Of a stretch of 64,000 bases of DNA, positions 51,624-61,079 are shown piece by piece. Position numbers and translations under genes: made by a program. This DNA comes from Vibrio ichthyoenteri ATCC 700023 (GTDB lineage Bacteria; Pseudomonadota; Gammaproteobacteria; Enterobacterales; Vibrionaceae): assembly GCF_000222605.1 (NCBI RefSeq), contig NZ_AFWF01000007.1:1-64000 (forward strand), given 5' to 3'. Each line of letters begins with the position of its first letter. Positions within the stretch are counted from its first letter, which is position 1. The notes under the pieces were generated by a model that worked only from the letters and a program-made list of their open reading frames with translations, had not been told where the DNA came from and ran no database searches.

Positions 51624-52419
51624 TGCGTTTGTTGCGGTACGATGAAGGGCGAAGACAGATATTGATTGAACGTGAGAGTGACTGTAACGGCGCAAAGTGA
51701 TGGCAATGATGGCGTTCAATTTTGAGTGATTGAATGACTGATAACGGCACTAATGCGGGTGCGATTCCCGAGAGTGCAAGTGTGGCTGCGGCAGCGTAAG
51801 AGTCCATTTGCATGATTGGGTGCATGTTCAGTTGGCTTAAAATGGCTTGCTGATATGAATTGGCCGGATTCGAGAGATCATTGGTAATGATGGTCGCTGG
51901 TAGCGATGGCAAGTGACGATCAAAGACAATGTAAAAAGGCTCATCAAATAAATGAAATACCTTCAATTGGTGATGAGAGGGTAGGTTACCTGCACAAATA
52001 CCGATGTGCGCTTTACCCGATTGAACGTGTTCAACAATTCGAGGGGTATGGTTGGTGGTGATGGTTAAGTAAGGATCGTGGTTGAAACACTCACCCAAAA
52101 CCGCCGCTAAGTAACCCGCCACTAACGTTTCTGAGCAATCAAGCGTGAGCGTACTGTTTTCAATGACGTTTTGCTGTTCATAAATCAACCCTCGTAATTC
52201 ATTAAAGGTTGGGCTGATGCTTTCAATTAGGTTGATCGCTTCACGAGTTAAGCGCACATTTCTTCCATCAGGCACAATCAACTTTTTACCCAGTTTTTTT
52301 TCCAAGTTTGCAATGCGCTTACTGACCGCCGACTGGCTAATGTAGAGCAAACTACCCGTGCGACTCATGGTTTTCGCTTTGCTGAGCGTGACCAGTGTTT
52401 CTATGCCTTCAAGTAACAT
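51559..52419 (-). CDS. LysR-family transcriptional regulator
   Basis: A 286-residue DNA-binding regulator. The winged helix-turn-helix lies in the first 65 residues (YISQSAVSKRIANLEKKLGK), followed by the effector-binding domain with TLTLDCSETLVAGYLAAVLGE. I start it at the ATG giving MLLEGIETLVTLSKAKTM; a TTG 11 codons upstream is possible. The neighbours yfcA (convergent, overlapping) and gbpA (same strand, upstream) are the obvious candidate targets, but none is shown by the sequence. Confidence 0.9.
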   Translation of the reverse strand: MLLEGIETLVTLSKAKTMSRTGSLLYISQSAVSKRIANLEKKLGKKLIVPDGRNVRLTREAINLIESISPTFNELRGLIYEQQNVIENSTLTLDCSETLVAGYLAAVLGECFNHDPYLTITTNHTPRIVEHVQSGKAHIGICAGNLPSHHQLKVFHLFDEPFYIVFDRHLPSLPATIITNDLSNPANSYQQAILSQLNMHPIMQMDSYAAAATLALSGIAPALVPLSVIQSLKIERHHCHHFAPLQSLSRSINICLRPSSYRNKRIKTLIATIADAAAKVTLQPST

Positions 52420-52479
52420 GAGGTACTTATGAATAAGAGGAATGAATGGCAATGTAACGCAAGTTTACGTAGAGCGCAC

Positions 52480-52509
52480 ATAAAAAACGGCACTACTAAG
52501 AGTGCCGTG
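52480..52509 (-). terminator. Terminator of gbpA
   Basis: On the minus strand ACGGCACT and AGTGCCGT form an 8-bp stem around a 6-base loop, followed by TTTTTTA. It lies between gbpA and the LysR gene. Confidence 0.85.
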
Positions 52510-52555
52510 GTATTTCTGTGATCGGATAGGAATTCAAGCTCGGCAGTGGTGAGCT

Positions 52556-54016
52556 TTAATTCACTTTATCCCATGCCATTGTCCAATGAGAACCGGTTGC
52601 TGGTTGGTATTGGGTTGCGTTTTCAGTCCACTGTGAGCAGTAGCCTGAGTATGGGAAAGGTTTACATTGATAAACTTGACCATCGCTCGCTAACACTTTT
52701 GTGTCAGCAGTGTAGTTATCAAGGCCGTTAGGGAAGACAAAATCATAGTCGCCCGCTGGTGGTGGTGTTACCTCAGCCACAAGATGGAAATCCAATGTTT
52801 CTTGATTGATTAAGTTGCCGGCTTGATCTTTGATGCGGCTAATCAACATGTGGTGGCCCGCTTGCGATTTGGTTAGCGCGAGATCAACCGCTTGAGATTG
52901 GCCATCTGTTAGTTCGCCACTCCAGCTTGCAAGAGGTTCACGATCATGGTTATAGACGGTTAATTCAGCTTGTAGATCGCCAGTTGCGCTTAGCGTCAAT
53001 GCCAGCTCAGTTGGTTGCTCTGTAATCGTGTATTCAGACTGCAAACCAGCTACAGTGAGTGCGTAATCTGGTACGACGGTTTCGATGTCGTAACCAATTT
53101 CTACGCGAGTTAGCTGGCTATCTGCCTGTAAGTAAACTGGGTTTGTGCCATAGATTGGTGTAAAGCTGCCTTGTTTGTGCTGGCCTGCCTTAATGCTGCT
53201 TTGCTCTTGGTTAATTTTGCTTGCGAGAGCATAAGACCAGTTTTTAGCTTGTGTCAGCGCTTCACTGTCAATCGTGAGTTCAGTGCGGTAGCTGTTATTC
53301 TCTCCAGCGTGATCAAATACGCGGGTAAAGACGCGATCACCAATATTTAGATCGAGTGTTGGTGAGATCTGGCCTGCTTGATTCCATTCTGGAAGAACAG
53401 GACCTTGACCATCGAATTGCACGTCAATCACATTGTAGAATGCAGCGGCAGTATCACCCACATCCCAAACCGCTAAAATGACATGGTAGCCCTTACGTTC
53501 AGGGACGTTACACGCGTGGCTAACTTGCTTTGGCGGTTGCACCATATTGCCTTCAACGACACAGAATGGATTGAGATCGAATGATGCTCTGGATAGTTGA
53601 GCATTTGGATTCCAGTCTGCGTTAGTGATGTAGTATTTCCAATCGCGGGTGACGTGGTTGGCAGTAAAGGTCCACTCAAAGTTTTGCTGGCCAGCAGTGA
53701 TTGGGCGCTTAACCCAACGATCGGCTGTCTGCTCGTCTAACGCAGTTGCGAGTACTGATTGTGCGCTGGCAATTTTGCCATCTGCTGGGCCAGCTTCTGG
53801 GAAACCTTCTGGTCCTTCAACACTTTGTGGTTCATATTGAATCGCACCACAGTTGCTATTTTTCTCATTGGTATCGGAAGTTGGATATTTACATAGTGCA
53901 ACACGGCCTGCCGCAATGCCATCATTAAACGCAGAGACGTAGCCATGTGCGGCTACTTGCCCACTTAGAGCGGTAAGAGCGAGTGCCAATAAGGTTTTAT
54001 TTGGACGTGATTTCAT
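52556..54016 (-). CDS. gbpA: GlcNAc/chitin-binding protein GbpA with AA10 LPMO domain
   Basis: GbpA is a secreted colonisation factor that binds chitin and mucin and oxidatively cleaves chitin. The 486-residue precursor has a signal peptide ending VAA, so the mature chain begins with His-Gly-Tyr, the first His of the copper site; the second is in [15 protein letters not shown]. The AA10 domain covers about residues 24-200. Two middle domains with GbpA-type beta folds follow, then a C-terminal chitin-binding module ([34 protein letters not shown]). The start is the ATG at 54016 with AAGGA upstream. Expression is likely controlled by the c-di-GMP riboswitch upstream. Confidence 0.96.
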   Translation of the reverse strand: MKSRPNKTLLALALTALSGQVAAHGYVSAFNDGIAAGRVALCKYPTSDTNEKNSNCGAIQYEPQSVEGPEGFPEAGPADGKIASAQSVLATALDEQTADRWVKRPITAGQQNFEWTFTANHVTRDWKYYITNADWNPNAQLSRASFDLNPFCVVEGNMVQPPKQVSHACNVPERKGYHVILAVWDVGDTAAAFYNVIDVQFDGQGPVLPEWNQAGQISPTLDLNIGDRVFTRVFDHAGENNSYRTELTIDSEALTQAKNWSYALASKINQEQSSIKAGQHKQGSFTPIYGTNPVYLQADSQLTRVEIGYDIETVVPDYALTVAGLQSEYTITEQPTELALTLSATGDLQAELTVYNHDREPLASWSGELTDGQSQAVDLALTKSQAGHHMLISRIKDQAGNLINQETLDFHLVAEVTPPPAGDYDFVFPNGLDNYTADTKVLASDGQVYQCKPFPYSGYCSQWTENATQYQPATGSHWTMAWDKVN

Positions 54017-54037
54017 CACATGTTCCTTTTTAGGTTG

Positions 54038-54062
54038 ACAAAAAATTGCCACACCTCGGCAT
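54038..54062 (-). terminator. Terminator-like hairpin in the gbpA leader
   Basis: On the minus strand TGCC and GGCA close a 7-base loop and are followed by ATTTTTT. A competing pairing CACA/TGTG uses the same bases. The hairpin lies between the riboswitch and the gbpA start, and could be the expression platform that aborts transcription. Confidence 0.5.
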
Positions 54063-54086
54063 GTGAAAAGGGCGATATACCCTCAA

Positions 54087-54108
54087 CACTTGATTGAGCG
54101 ATCAAGTG
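54087..54108 (-). repeat. Perfect hairpin after the riboswitch aptamer
   Basis: CACTTGAT (54087-54094) is the exact inverted repeat of ATCAAGTG (54101-54108) around a 6-base loop. It immediately follows the aptamer on the minus strand, with no T-run, so it may be an alternative or antiterminating stem. Confidence 0.7.
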
Positions 54109-54196
54109 GCGGCTCCGCTATCGTAGATAAGAATTATCGTTAGACCGGAAGCTTTGCGTCCCATTTTTTCAAATGGTTTGCCGACAGTGTGTTTTA
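54107..54196 (-). promoter_or_regulatory. c-di-GMP-I (GEMM) riboswitch upstream of gbpA
   Basis: The minus strand carries the conserved aptamer blocks in order: GGCAAACCATTTGAA, AAATGGGACGCAAAGC, TTCCGGTCTAACGATA, then ATAGCGGAGCCGCC. These are the hallmark GEMM-I elements: the GNRA-like loop closing P2, the GGGACGCAAAGC core and the CCGG receptor. It lies about 90 bases upstream of the gbpA start. A GEMM riboswitch is known upstream of gbpA in Vibrio cholerae, which supports the call. End positions are approximate. Confidence 0.93.
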
Positions 54197-54359
54197 GCGC
54201 GGGTAATTTAGCTTACAAAGTGGATTTACAGCGATAAAATCCAGCAGAAGATGGAATGAAAATCTCCTTTGGTATGCTTTTTTTTACACTTTATTTTATG
54301 ACTCCGGGATAGATTGTTTTGTGGTCTATTTACGGTAGCCTCACCGCGTTTGGAGTACG

Positions 54360-54392
54360 CAGAAAAGAAAAGCAGGCCAAGGCCTGCTTTTC
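54360..54392 (-). terminator. Terminator of grcA
   Basis: GAAAAGCAGGCC and GGCCTGCTTTTC form a perfect 12-bp stem around two bases; on the minus strand it continues TTTTCTGCG. Confidence 0.8.
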
Positions 54393-54435
54393 AAATGTGT
54401 GTCTAAAGATTTACCTTCGTCAGTGACGAGCTAAA

Positions 54436-54813
54436 TTATAGAGATTCAGTGAACGTACGTGCGATAACGTCGCGTTGCTGCTCTGTTGTTAGAGAGTTGA
54501 AACGTACAGCGTAACCCGATACACGGATAGTTAGCTGTGGGTAGTTCTCTGGGTGAGCAACTGCGTCTTCAAGAGTTTCGCGACGTAGAACGTTTACGTT
54601 TAGGTGTTGACCACCTTCAATGCGTGGTGCAGTTTCGATTGCCACTTCGCGGCTTTCGTATTCACCTAGATCGTTAATAGCAATAACTTGGTCAGCTTGG
54701 TAGCCAGCAGATGCCGCAACACAACGTGCTTCGTTCTTTTCGCTGTCTAGTAGCCAGATAGAGTTTAGTAGATCGTCGTTAGCCGCTTTAGTAATCTGAA
54801 TACCTTGAATCAT
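54436..54813 (-). CDS. grcA: Autonomous glycyl radical cofactor GrcA (YfiD)
   Basis: GrcA replaces the oxygen-damaged glycyl-radical domain of pyruvate formate-lyase. The 125-residue protein ends with the glycyl radical region ([39 protein letters not shown]), in which the Gly of SGYAVRF holds the radical. The upstream region has two FNR boxes, in agreement with anaerobic and oxygen-shift induction. The codon bias is strong, as for highly expressed genes. Confidence 0.96.
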   Translation of the reverse strand: MIQGIQITKAANDDLLNSIWLLDSEKNEARCVAASAGYQADQVIAINDLGEYESREVAIETAPRIEGGQHLNVNVLRRETLEDAVAHPENYPQLTIRVSGYAVRFNSLTTEQQRDVIARTFTESL

Positions 54814-54883
54814 TACTGTCTCCTAATCCACATTTTCTGTGGTGTTATTGGTGTTAATTTTCAATATTTTTGTTGAGCTAAGT

Positions 54884-54980
54884 ATTATATAGCTAATATC
54901 CATTATAATAATATTGATTTAGGTCAAAAAACAACTAAAAACCTTATTTTTTTGAAGGTGATTTTATTGAGTTAAATCAA
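54884..54980 (-). promoter_or_regulatory. grcA promoter with two FNR boxes
   Basis: On the minus strand a perfect TATAAT (54884-54889) lies downstream of two FNR boxes: TTGATTTAGGTCAA (54914-54927) and TTGAGTTAAATCAA (54967-54980), each one base from the TTGAT-N4-ATCAA consensus. Their centres are 53 bases apart. The nearer box is centred about 41 bases from the expected transcription start, the class II position. The same spacing is known for E. coli yfiD. Confidence 0.85.
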
Positions 54981-55149
54981 CAAAACTCTTTAAAACTAGT
55001 AGATTACATTTTATTTTATAATATAAAAAATAGTTACAATGGTCATTTTGTTGTAATTTTACTACAAAATGACTGTTTTTAAGTCAACTATGCGGGTTAA
55101 CTACTTGTTAGGTGGTAGCCAAACTGAAAGAGCAAAGTGATTAAATAAC

Positions 55150-56016
55150 ATGAACAAAAACTTCGGAACTAAGTATATCGGTGCGCATGTGTCTGCGGCC
55201 GGTGGTGTTGACCAAGCACCGATGCGCGCGCGCGAAATTGGTGCCAATGCGTTTGCATTGTTTACCAAAAATCAACGTCAATGGGTGGCAAAACCACTTG
55301 AAGCTAAAACCATTAGCGCCTTCAAAGCGAACTGTAAAATGCTCGGTTTTAACGCTGAGCATATTCTGCCTCATGACTCATACCTGATTAATTTGGGGGC
55401 TCCGGAACAAGAAAAGTTAGAAAAATCGCGTGCCGCTTTTATTGATGAAATGGAGCGTTGCCATCAACTCGGTTTAACGCTGTTGAATTTCCATCCAGGT
55501 AGCCACCTTAATAAGATCTCTGAAGCCGAGTGCTTGGCTAAGATTGCAGAATCGATCAACTTAGCCCATCAAGCGGTACCTGAGGTGATTGCCGTAATCG
55601 AAAACACCGCAGGGCAAGGCTCTAATCTTGGTTGGAAATTTGAACATCTTGCAGCGATTATCGAGCAAGTTGAAGATAAGTCTCGCGTTGGTGTTTGTTT
55701 GGATACTTGCCACACGTTTGCCGCGGGCTATGATCTTTCGAGTCATGAAGCGTGTGAAGCAACGTTTGCTGAGTTTGAGCAAGTGGTCGGTATGCAGTAT
55801 TTACGAGCGATGCATATTAACGACTCTAAATCGACCTTAGGCAGTAAGGTTGATAGGCACCATGCGCTAGGTAAAGGGGCGATCGGTTGGGCTTGTTTTG
55901 AGTACATTGCCAAAGACAGTCGCTTTGACGCTATTCCTTTGATTCTCGAAACGATTGAACCTGAGTTGTGGTCTGCAGAGATCAAGCAGTTGCGTGAATG
56001 GCATAATCAAGCGTAA
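55150..56016 (+). CDS. nfo: Endonuclease IV
   Basis: Nfo is a zinc-dependent AP endonuclease of base-excision repair. The 288-residue protein begins with [16 protein letters not shown] and has the metal-binding motifs [36 protein letters not shown] and [22 protein letters not shown]. It is divergent from grcA and lies 77 bases before ung, another base-excision enzyme. Confidence 0.97.
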   Translation: MNKNFGTKYIGAHVSAAGGVDQAPMRAREIGANAFALFTKNQRQWVAKPLEAKTISAFKANCKMLGFNAEHILPHDSYLINLGAPEQEKLEKSRAAFIDEMERCHQLGLTLLNFHPGSHLNKISEAECLAKIAESINLAHQAVPEVIAVIENTAGQGSNLGWKFEHLAAIIEQVEDKSRVGVCLDTCHTFAAGYDLSSHEACEATFAEFEQVVGMQYLRAMHINDSKSTLGSKVDRHHALGKGAIGWACFEYIAKDSRFDAIPLILETIEPELWSAEIKQLREWHNQA

Positions 56017-56093
56017 TTGCAAACGTGTATCTTGCTGATTCGTTTTTACCTTATTTTTTGCGACAATAATGCGCATCTATATAGAGGACAATC

Positions 56094-56780
56094 ATGATGA
56101 CTCAGCTATCAACTTGGGATGATGTGATCGGTGACGAGCAGCAGCAACCTTATTTTCAGCAAACGCTGAGCTATATCGCCGCACAGCGTGCCGAAGGAAA
56201 GGTAATTTTTCCTGCGGAAGATACCGTCTTCAATGCCTTTGAGGCAACGCCATTTGATCAGGTAAAAGTGGTGATTTTAGGCCAAGATCCTTATCACGGC
56301 CCAAACCAAGCGCATGGTTTATGCTTCTCGGTATTACCGGGAATAAAAACGCCGCCATCGCTGGTTAATATGTATAAAGAACTCGCGCAAGATGTGGATG
56401 GATTTACTATTCCTCAACATGGCTATTTACAATCTTGGGCTGAGCAAGGGGTGTTATTGCTTAATACTGTGTTGACGGTTGAACAAGGTAAAGCGCATTC
56501 ACACGCCAAAACCACAGGCTGGGAAGCTTATACTGACAAAGTAATAGAAGCCTTGAATCTGCATGGCAGTGGCATTGTATTTCTTTTGTGGGGCGCGCAC
56601 GCGCAGAAGAAAGGGCGCTTTATTGATCGTTCAAAGCATCATGTACTTGAAGCCCCGCATCCATCACCACTTTCTGCTCATCGTGGTTTTTTTGGTTGTC
56701 AGCACTTCTCTCTCGCCAATCAGCATTTGATGACGCAAGGCTTAACGCCAATTGATTGGACGCTTCCAGAGCAAATTTAA
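56094..56780 (+). CDS. ung: Uracil-DNA glycosylase
   Basis: Ung removes uracil from DNA. The 228-residue protein has the water-activating loop [21 protein letters not shown] and the leucine loop [18 protein letters not shown]. Two adjacent ATGs can serve as start. An intrinsic terminator follows at 56802. The AP sites it makes are the substrate of Nfo, encoded immediately upstream. Confidence 0.97.
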   Translation: MMTQLSTWDDVIGDEQQQPYFQQTLSYIAAQRAEGKVIFPAEDTVFNAFEATPFDQVKVVILGQDPYHGPNQAHGLCFSVLPGIKTPPSLVNMYKELAQDVDGFTIPQHGYLQSWAEQGVLLLNTVLTVEQGKAHSHAKTTGWEAYTDKVIEALNLHGSGIVFLLWGAHAQKKGRFIDRSKHHVLEAPHPSPLSAHRGFFGCQHFSLANQHLMTQGLTPIDWTLPEQI

Positions 56781-56801
56781 AGACGCATCAATTGATCCTA
56801 G

Positions 56802-56832
56802 AGGGAAGCGAACAACGCTTCCCTTTATTTTT
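56802..56832 (+). terminator. Terminator of ung
   Basis: AGGGAAGCG pairs with CGCTTCCCT around AACAA, followed by TTATTTTT. Confidence 0.85.
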
Positions 56833-56946
56833 CAGTCAGTCGCATTGATTTCACGCTGTGTCATGATCTTTTTTTGAACAGCATCTAAACCTTTATTGGC
56901 GTTTTCTTATACACTTACAAAGATTGTGTGTTTAAGGAGAAACGCT

Positions 56947-57498
56947 ATGATGATTGAACAGATCAGGCGTGAACATGGCTACATGGTGCGCTTGCTTGCC
57001 ATTCTTGCGAATAAAGTAGAGTTACTTAAGCAAGAACAGCCAGTTAATTACAGTTTGATCAAAGAGGTGGTTGACTACTTGTCTGAATATTCAGAGAAAC
57101 ATCATCACCCGAAAGAGGATATTCTTTATCATTATTACCGTGAGCACTATGGCGCTCATGATGATATGGATAACTTAGCCTTTGAGCACAAATTACTCGA
57201 GTGCAAAACGCATGCGTTCGATAATATTGTGGAGATGATTTTGCAAGATGCTGTTGTTCCGCATCATTTGTTTATAGAGCAGCTAGAAGCATTTATGAAT
57301 GCGCAGAAATCACATCTAGAGCTCGAAGAGCAAAGCATTTTACCCATGATTTGCGATCACTTTAGCGTTGAAGATTGGCAGCAAGTTGAGATGCTTTATA
57401 GTGGTAAAGATGACGATCCTGTTTTTGGTGATACCATTGCCGAGCAATACGCACAACTTGCGCAGCGAGTTCGGGCAACGGATAAAGAATGCATCTAG
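56947..57498 (+). CDS. Hemerythrin HHE-domain protein
   Basis: A 183-residue cytoplasmic protein of the hemerythrin family. Metal ligands are visible as REHGYMV, EKHHHPKEDILYHY, FEHKLL and the C-terminal QKSHLELEEQSILPM, the four-helix pattern that binds a di-iron centre. The start is the ATG at 56947 preceded by AAGGAGAAA; the upstream in-frame TTG is not supported. Single HHE-domain proteins may sense oxygen or nitric oxide or store iron; the specific role here is unknown. It is convergent with the DUF3545 gene. Confidence 0.88.
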   Translation: MMIEQIRREHGYMVRLLAILANKVELLKQEQPVNYSLIKEVVDYLSEYSEKHHHPKEDILYHYYREHYGAHDDMDNLAFEHKLLECKTHAFDNIVEMILQDAVVPHHLFIEQLEAFMNAQKSHLELEEQSILPMICDHFSVEDWQQVEMLYSGKDDDPVFGDTIAEQYAQLAQRVRATDKECI

Positions 57499-57541
57499 TT
57501 AGAGCCGCTTTAGCGATAAACAGCAAAGTCATGTATGAATT

Positions 57542-57570
57542 AATATAGAGGCGTTTTAGTGCCTCTATAT
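57542..57570. repeat. Inverted repeat between convergent genes
   Basis: ATATAGAGGC and GCCTCTATAT are perfect inverted copies around GTTTTAGT. There is no T-run after the stem, so its function as terminator for the hemerythrin gene is uncertain. Confidence 0.6.
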
Positions 57571-57708
57571 CGTTTAGTCAGTTCAAATCGTTTGTTGAGA
57601 AATGGCCCTTGCCGACGCAAAGGCAACGATAATTCTCGTCTATAGCATGGAAAAATGATCCGTTATTCTCGCCGCGAATCACGGTTGAAATTATTGCTAA
57701 TGTTGAGT

Positions 57709-57891
57709 CTAAAATTCTAAGTTTTCCAACTTATCTAAACCGATATCCATATCAAGCAGTTCTTTTTCTAAGCGACGACGATCTTGAATTGCCTCAATTT
57801 CTCTCCATTTACGTTTAACAGGTTTTGATTTTGCTGAGCGACCTCGAGAGAAGTCCATCTCCATCATGTCATCAAAGTTTAAGCCATCCAT
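57709..57891 (-). CDS. DUF3545 family small protein
   Basis: A 60-residue protein MDGLNFDDMMEMDFSRGR... with the basic segment KSKPVKRKWREIEAIQDR in the middle and an acidic C-terminus. This matches my recollection of the DUF3545 family of vibrios and related marine bacteria, whose role is unknown. The ATG at 57891 is chosen because AGAGGT lies 6 bases upstream; the longer in-frame start at 57936 lacks this. Confidence 0.8.
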   Translation of the reverse strand: MDGLNFDDMMEMDFSRGRSAKSKPVKRKWREIEAIQDRRRLEKELLDMDIGLDKLENLEF

Positions 57892-58582
57892 ATGCCACCT
57901 CTGTTGTACGTTATTATTGGTTAGATTAAATACCATTGAGATTAAAGGGTATCTATGATTGATTTCTCATTTGTTGCGATCCAATGAAATTTTTATGGCT
58001 TTTTGTGCTCGAAGTACCTTTTTAGAAACTCGTTCTGTATAAAAAATGTCCATTCGTCAGTGTGCAAACGATTTATTTTAGCTATTTTTGATGTTAACTG
58101 GCTGTTTTAAGTTGGCGCGAAAATAGAGCTCAAGCTTACACATCTCCGCTCATCTTGTAGGTAACATGCAAAATGGGGGATAAATCACACTATTTTGCTG
58201 GTAAAACCAGTAGAGACAAGGCGTTAGTCTGTTTTTATGGAATGGCGTTTCTATTGATATTGATAGATTAGGCTTGTTGTTAATAGTTAATGGTGTTGTG
58301 CTGGTTTTGTGGCTGATTTGTTCTTTTTTGTGTTAACTATTAGTGAGTTTATAGTGAAAAATAACATCATAATGAATCTTTTTGCATATTGATTTTTGCT
58401 ATTCTTCACTGCATTATCCGCCCGTCAAAAATTACGTCGGTAAGTGAAACGGAAGCATGAAGCGAGTTTTACATATCTCAGTTGCCAAAAATAATACTTA
58501 CACTACTAAGAATTGACACTTAGTGACGCAACTAGATGGATGGCAAGGAAGCAAGATCGACGAAACTCACTATGAGGATGTT
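57892..58582 (+). other. Long gap before the alanine/glycine symporter
   Basis: This 691-base AT-rich region contains no convincing frame. TAATAGTTAA (58281-58290) and TTAACTATTA (58333-58342) are perfect 10-bp inverted copies 42 bases apart. I searched by eye for the glycine riboswitch that often precedes such symporters in vibrios and did not find its conserved blocks. Confidence 0.5.
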
Positions 58583-60025
58583 ATGACAGACTTAATCAAT
58601 TTAATGAATGACCTGCTTTGGGGGTCGATTCTTGTTTATCTTTTAGTCGGCGTGGGCGTTTACTTCACTATCCGTCTTGGATTCATTCAGTTCCGCCATT
58701 TTGGCCACATGTTCTCAGTATTGAAGAACAGTCGTAAAGCAGACAAAGCTGGTATCTCTTCTTTCCAAGCTCTTTGTACCAGTCTCGCTGCACGTGTTGG
58801 TACAGGTAACATGGCCGGTGTTGCTGTTGCACTAACCGCTGGTGGCCCAGGTGCTATCTTCTGGATGTGGCTAATTGCAATGCTTGGCATGGCAACGTCA
58901 TTTGCCGAAAGCACGCTTGCACAGTTATACAAAACAAAAGATGACGACGGTAACTACCGTGGTGGTCCAGCTTACTACATGGAAAAAGGTTTGGGCATGC
59001 GCTGGATGGGCGTGTTGTTCTCTATTTTCCTTATCATCGCTTTTGGCCTGGTTTTCAACGCAGTACAAGCTAACTCGATTGCCAACGCAATGCACAACGC
59101 ATTTGGTTGGGAAGATAAGTATGTTGGTATTGTGGTTGTGCTGCTTTCTGCCATTGTTATCTTTGGTGGTATCAAGCGTATTGCACGTGTCGCTGAATTG
59201 GTTGTACCGGTTATGGCAACGGCGTACCTCGCACTCGCGCTGTTTGTCATGTTTGCTAATATCGAAAAATTACCAGCAATCTTAACTTTGATCGTTAAGA
59301 GTGCATTTGGTCTGCAAGAAGCTGCTGCCGGTGGCGTGGGCTATGCGATTGCTCAAGCAATGATTAACGGCGTAAAACGTGGCTTGTTCTCGAACGAAGC
59401 GGGTATGGGTTCTGCGCCAAACGCGGCGGCATCTGCGACACCTTATCCGCCGCACCCTGCATCACAAGGTTATGTACAGATGCTGGGCGTGTTCATGGAC
59501 ACCATCGTGATCTGTTCTGCAACGGTTTCAATCATCCTGATGTCGGGTGAGTTTGTACCAGGTGGCCAAGTTACGGGTATCGAATTAACTCAAGCAGCCT
59601 TGAGCTCGCAAGTGGGTGATTGGGGTAGCATCTTTGTTGCTGTTGCGATCTTCTTCTTTGCCTTTACATCGATTATTGCCAACTACTCGTACGCAGAAAC
59701 GAACTTGATCTTCCTAGAGCATAACCACAAGGCCGGTCTAGGTATCTTCCGTGTGATCGTACTTGGCATGGTAATGTTCGGTGCACTCGCGTCACTACCA
59801 GTGGTATGGGCTCTAGCTGATGTGTCTATGGGTCTTATGGCAATAGTTAACTTGGTGGCGATTATCTTGTTGTCAGGCATCGTGATTAAACTGGCTAAAG
59901 ACTACAACCGTCAGTTAAAAGAAGGCAAATTGCCAACGTTTGATGCGAATGATTACCCAGAGCTGAAGTCTCAGCTTGAAGAAGGTATCTGGTACACAAA
60001 CGATAAAAGTGACACAAAAGACTAA
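58583..60025 (+). CDS. Sodium:alanine/glycine symporter (AGCS family)
   Basis: A 480-residue polytopic inner-membrane protein that imports alanine or glycine with sodium. Family landmarks are SFQALCTSLAARVGTGNMAGVAVA, GGPAYYMEKGLG, NGVKRGLFSNEAGMGSAPNAAA and FFFAFTSIIANYSYAE. The start is the ATG at 58583 preceded by GAGG; the 20-residue upstream extension from 58523 is not family-like. It is a single-gene unit closed by a strong terminator. Which amino acid it prefers cannot be told from the sequence. Confidence 0.93.
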   Translation: MTDLINLMNDLLWGSILVYLLVGVGVYFTIRLGFIQFRHFGHMFSVLKNSRKADKAGISSFQALCTSLAARVGTGNMAGVAVALTAGGPGAIFWMWLIAMLGMATSFAESTLAQLYKTKDDDGNYRGGPAYYMEKGLGMRWMGVLFSIFLIIAFGLVFNAVQANSIANAMHNAFGWEDKYVGIVVVLLSAIVIFGGIKRIARVAELVVPVMATAYLALALFVMFANIEKLPAILTLIVKSAFGLQEAAAGGVGYAIAQAMINGVKRGLFSNEAGMGSAPNAAASATPYPPHPASQGYVQMLGVFMDTIVICSATVSIILMSGEFVPGGQVTGIELTQAALSSQVGDWGSIFVAVAIFFFAFTSIIANYSYAETNLIFLEHNHKAGLGIFRVIVLGMVMFGALASLPVVWALADVSMGLMAIVNLVAIILLSGIVIKLAKDYNRQLKEGKLPTFDANDYPELKSQLEEGIWYTNDKSDTKD

Positions 60026-60063
60026 TTTCATCGTTATAGATTTGAACGATTAAATCGATACAT

Positions 60064-60095
60064 AAAGCCATGCAGACATTGCATGGCTTTTTTTG
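60064..60095 (+). terminator. Terminator of the symporter gene
   Basis: AAAGCCATGCA pairs with TGCATGGCTTT around GACAT, followed by a T-run. Confidence 0.92.
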
Positions 60096-60133
60096 TACTC
60101 TAAGAAGCTGATGATAAATGGAAGAGTAAAGTC

Positions 60134-60907
60134 ATGCTGATTGTTGTTTCCCCTGCCAAGACCTTAGATTATGAATCGCCACTGGCGACCGAAAAGTTCA
60201 CCCAGCCGGAGTTGGTTGAGTACTCTAAGCAGTTGATAGATGTATGTCGTAAGTTGACGCCTGCAGATGTCGCGAGCTTGATGAAGGTGAGCGATAAAAT
60301 TGCCGATTTGAATGTGGGTCGCTTCCAAGAGTGGAATGAGACGTTTACGCCCCATAACGCCCGTCAGGCTATTTTAGCGTTTAAAGGCGATGTCTATACG
60401 GGGTTAGATGCTCAAACGCTGTCAGAAGACGATTTCGACTACGCACAGCAACATTTGCGCATGCTGTCTGGCTTATATGGTTTACTCAAGCCGCTAGACC
60501 TCATGCAACCCTACCGCCTTGAGATGGGAACCAAGCTTGCCAATGATAATGGCAGTAACTTGTATCAGTTCTGGGGAAATGTGATCACTGACAAGCTCAA
60601 CCAAGCGATCAGCGAGCAAGGTGACAATGTGCTGATCAATCTAGCGTCTAATGAATATTTTAAAGCGGTGAAACCAAAGGCGCTTGATGCACAGGTGATT
60701 ACGCCAATCTTTAAAGATTGTAAAAATGGTCAGTTTAAAGTGATTAGCTTTTACGCGAAAAAAGCGCGTGGCATGATGGCGCGCTATATTATCGAGAATC
60801 GCATCTCAAGTGTTGCGGATCTGACTCAATTTGATGTGGCGGGTTATTACTTTGTCGAAGAAGAGTCAACGCCAACGGAGTTGATGTTTAAGCGCGCAGA
60901 GCAATAA
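60134..60907 (+). CDS. yaaA: Peroxide stress protein YaaA
   Basis: A 257-residue DUF328/UPF0246 protein. In E. coli YaaA limits free iron and DNA damage during peroxide stress and is controlled by OxyR. The family opening [20 protein letters not shown] and the segments [21 protein letters not shown] and [18 protein letters not shown] are present. It is followed after 19 bases by a small gene and then a TatD-family gene. Confidence 0.93.
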   Translation: MLIVVSPAKTLDYESPLATEKFTQPELVEYSKQLIDVCRKLTPADVASLMKVSDKIADLNVGRFQEWNETFTPHNARQAILAFKGDVYTGLDAQTLSEDDFDYAQQHLRMLSGLYGLLKPLDLMQPYRLEMGTKLANDNGSNLYQFWGNVITDKLNQAISEQGDNVLINLASNEYFKAVKPKALDAQVITPIFKDCKNGQFKVISFYAKKARGMMARYIIENRISSVADLTQFDVAGYYFVEEESTPTELMFKRAEQ

Positions 60908-60926
60908 AAGTAAATAAGGATAAGTT

Positions 60927-61079
60927 ATGTGGACTTGGTTTAAGCGCTGGTTAAAAAAGTATGATCAATGGTGCTTGTCGATGGGGCTAACCCCAGAGAA
61001 TAAGCGCAGTTGCGTCGCTTACCGTGCGGAGCCAAGCGCACAAGAACAATCCAAACACTCCTCTAAGGCGCAGCGGTAA
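60927..61079 (+). CDS. Small 50-residue protein between yaaA and the TatD-family gene
   Basis: The frame runs MWTWFKRWLKKYDQWC through SMGLTPENKRSCVAYR to SSKAQR and a TAA at 61077. AAGGA lies 8 bases before the ATG. It is a hydrophilic basic protein with Trp-rich N-terminus; I believe it belongs to the small family DUF5363 of vibrios, but I cannot confirm this. Its stop overlaps the ATG of the next gene (TAATG), an arrangement that supports real translation. Confidence 0.75.
   Translation: MWTWFKRWLKKYDQWCLSMGLTPENKRSCVAYRAEPSAQEQSKHSSKAQR

Noticed and set aside
58140-58582. Glycine riboswitch upstream of the alanine/glycine symporter
   Set aside because: The conserved glycine-aptamer blocks were looked for and not found; the leader is AT-rich without them.
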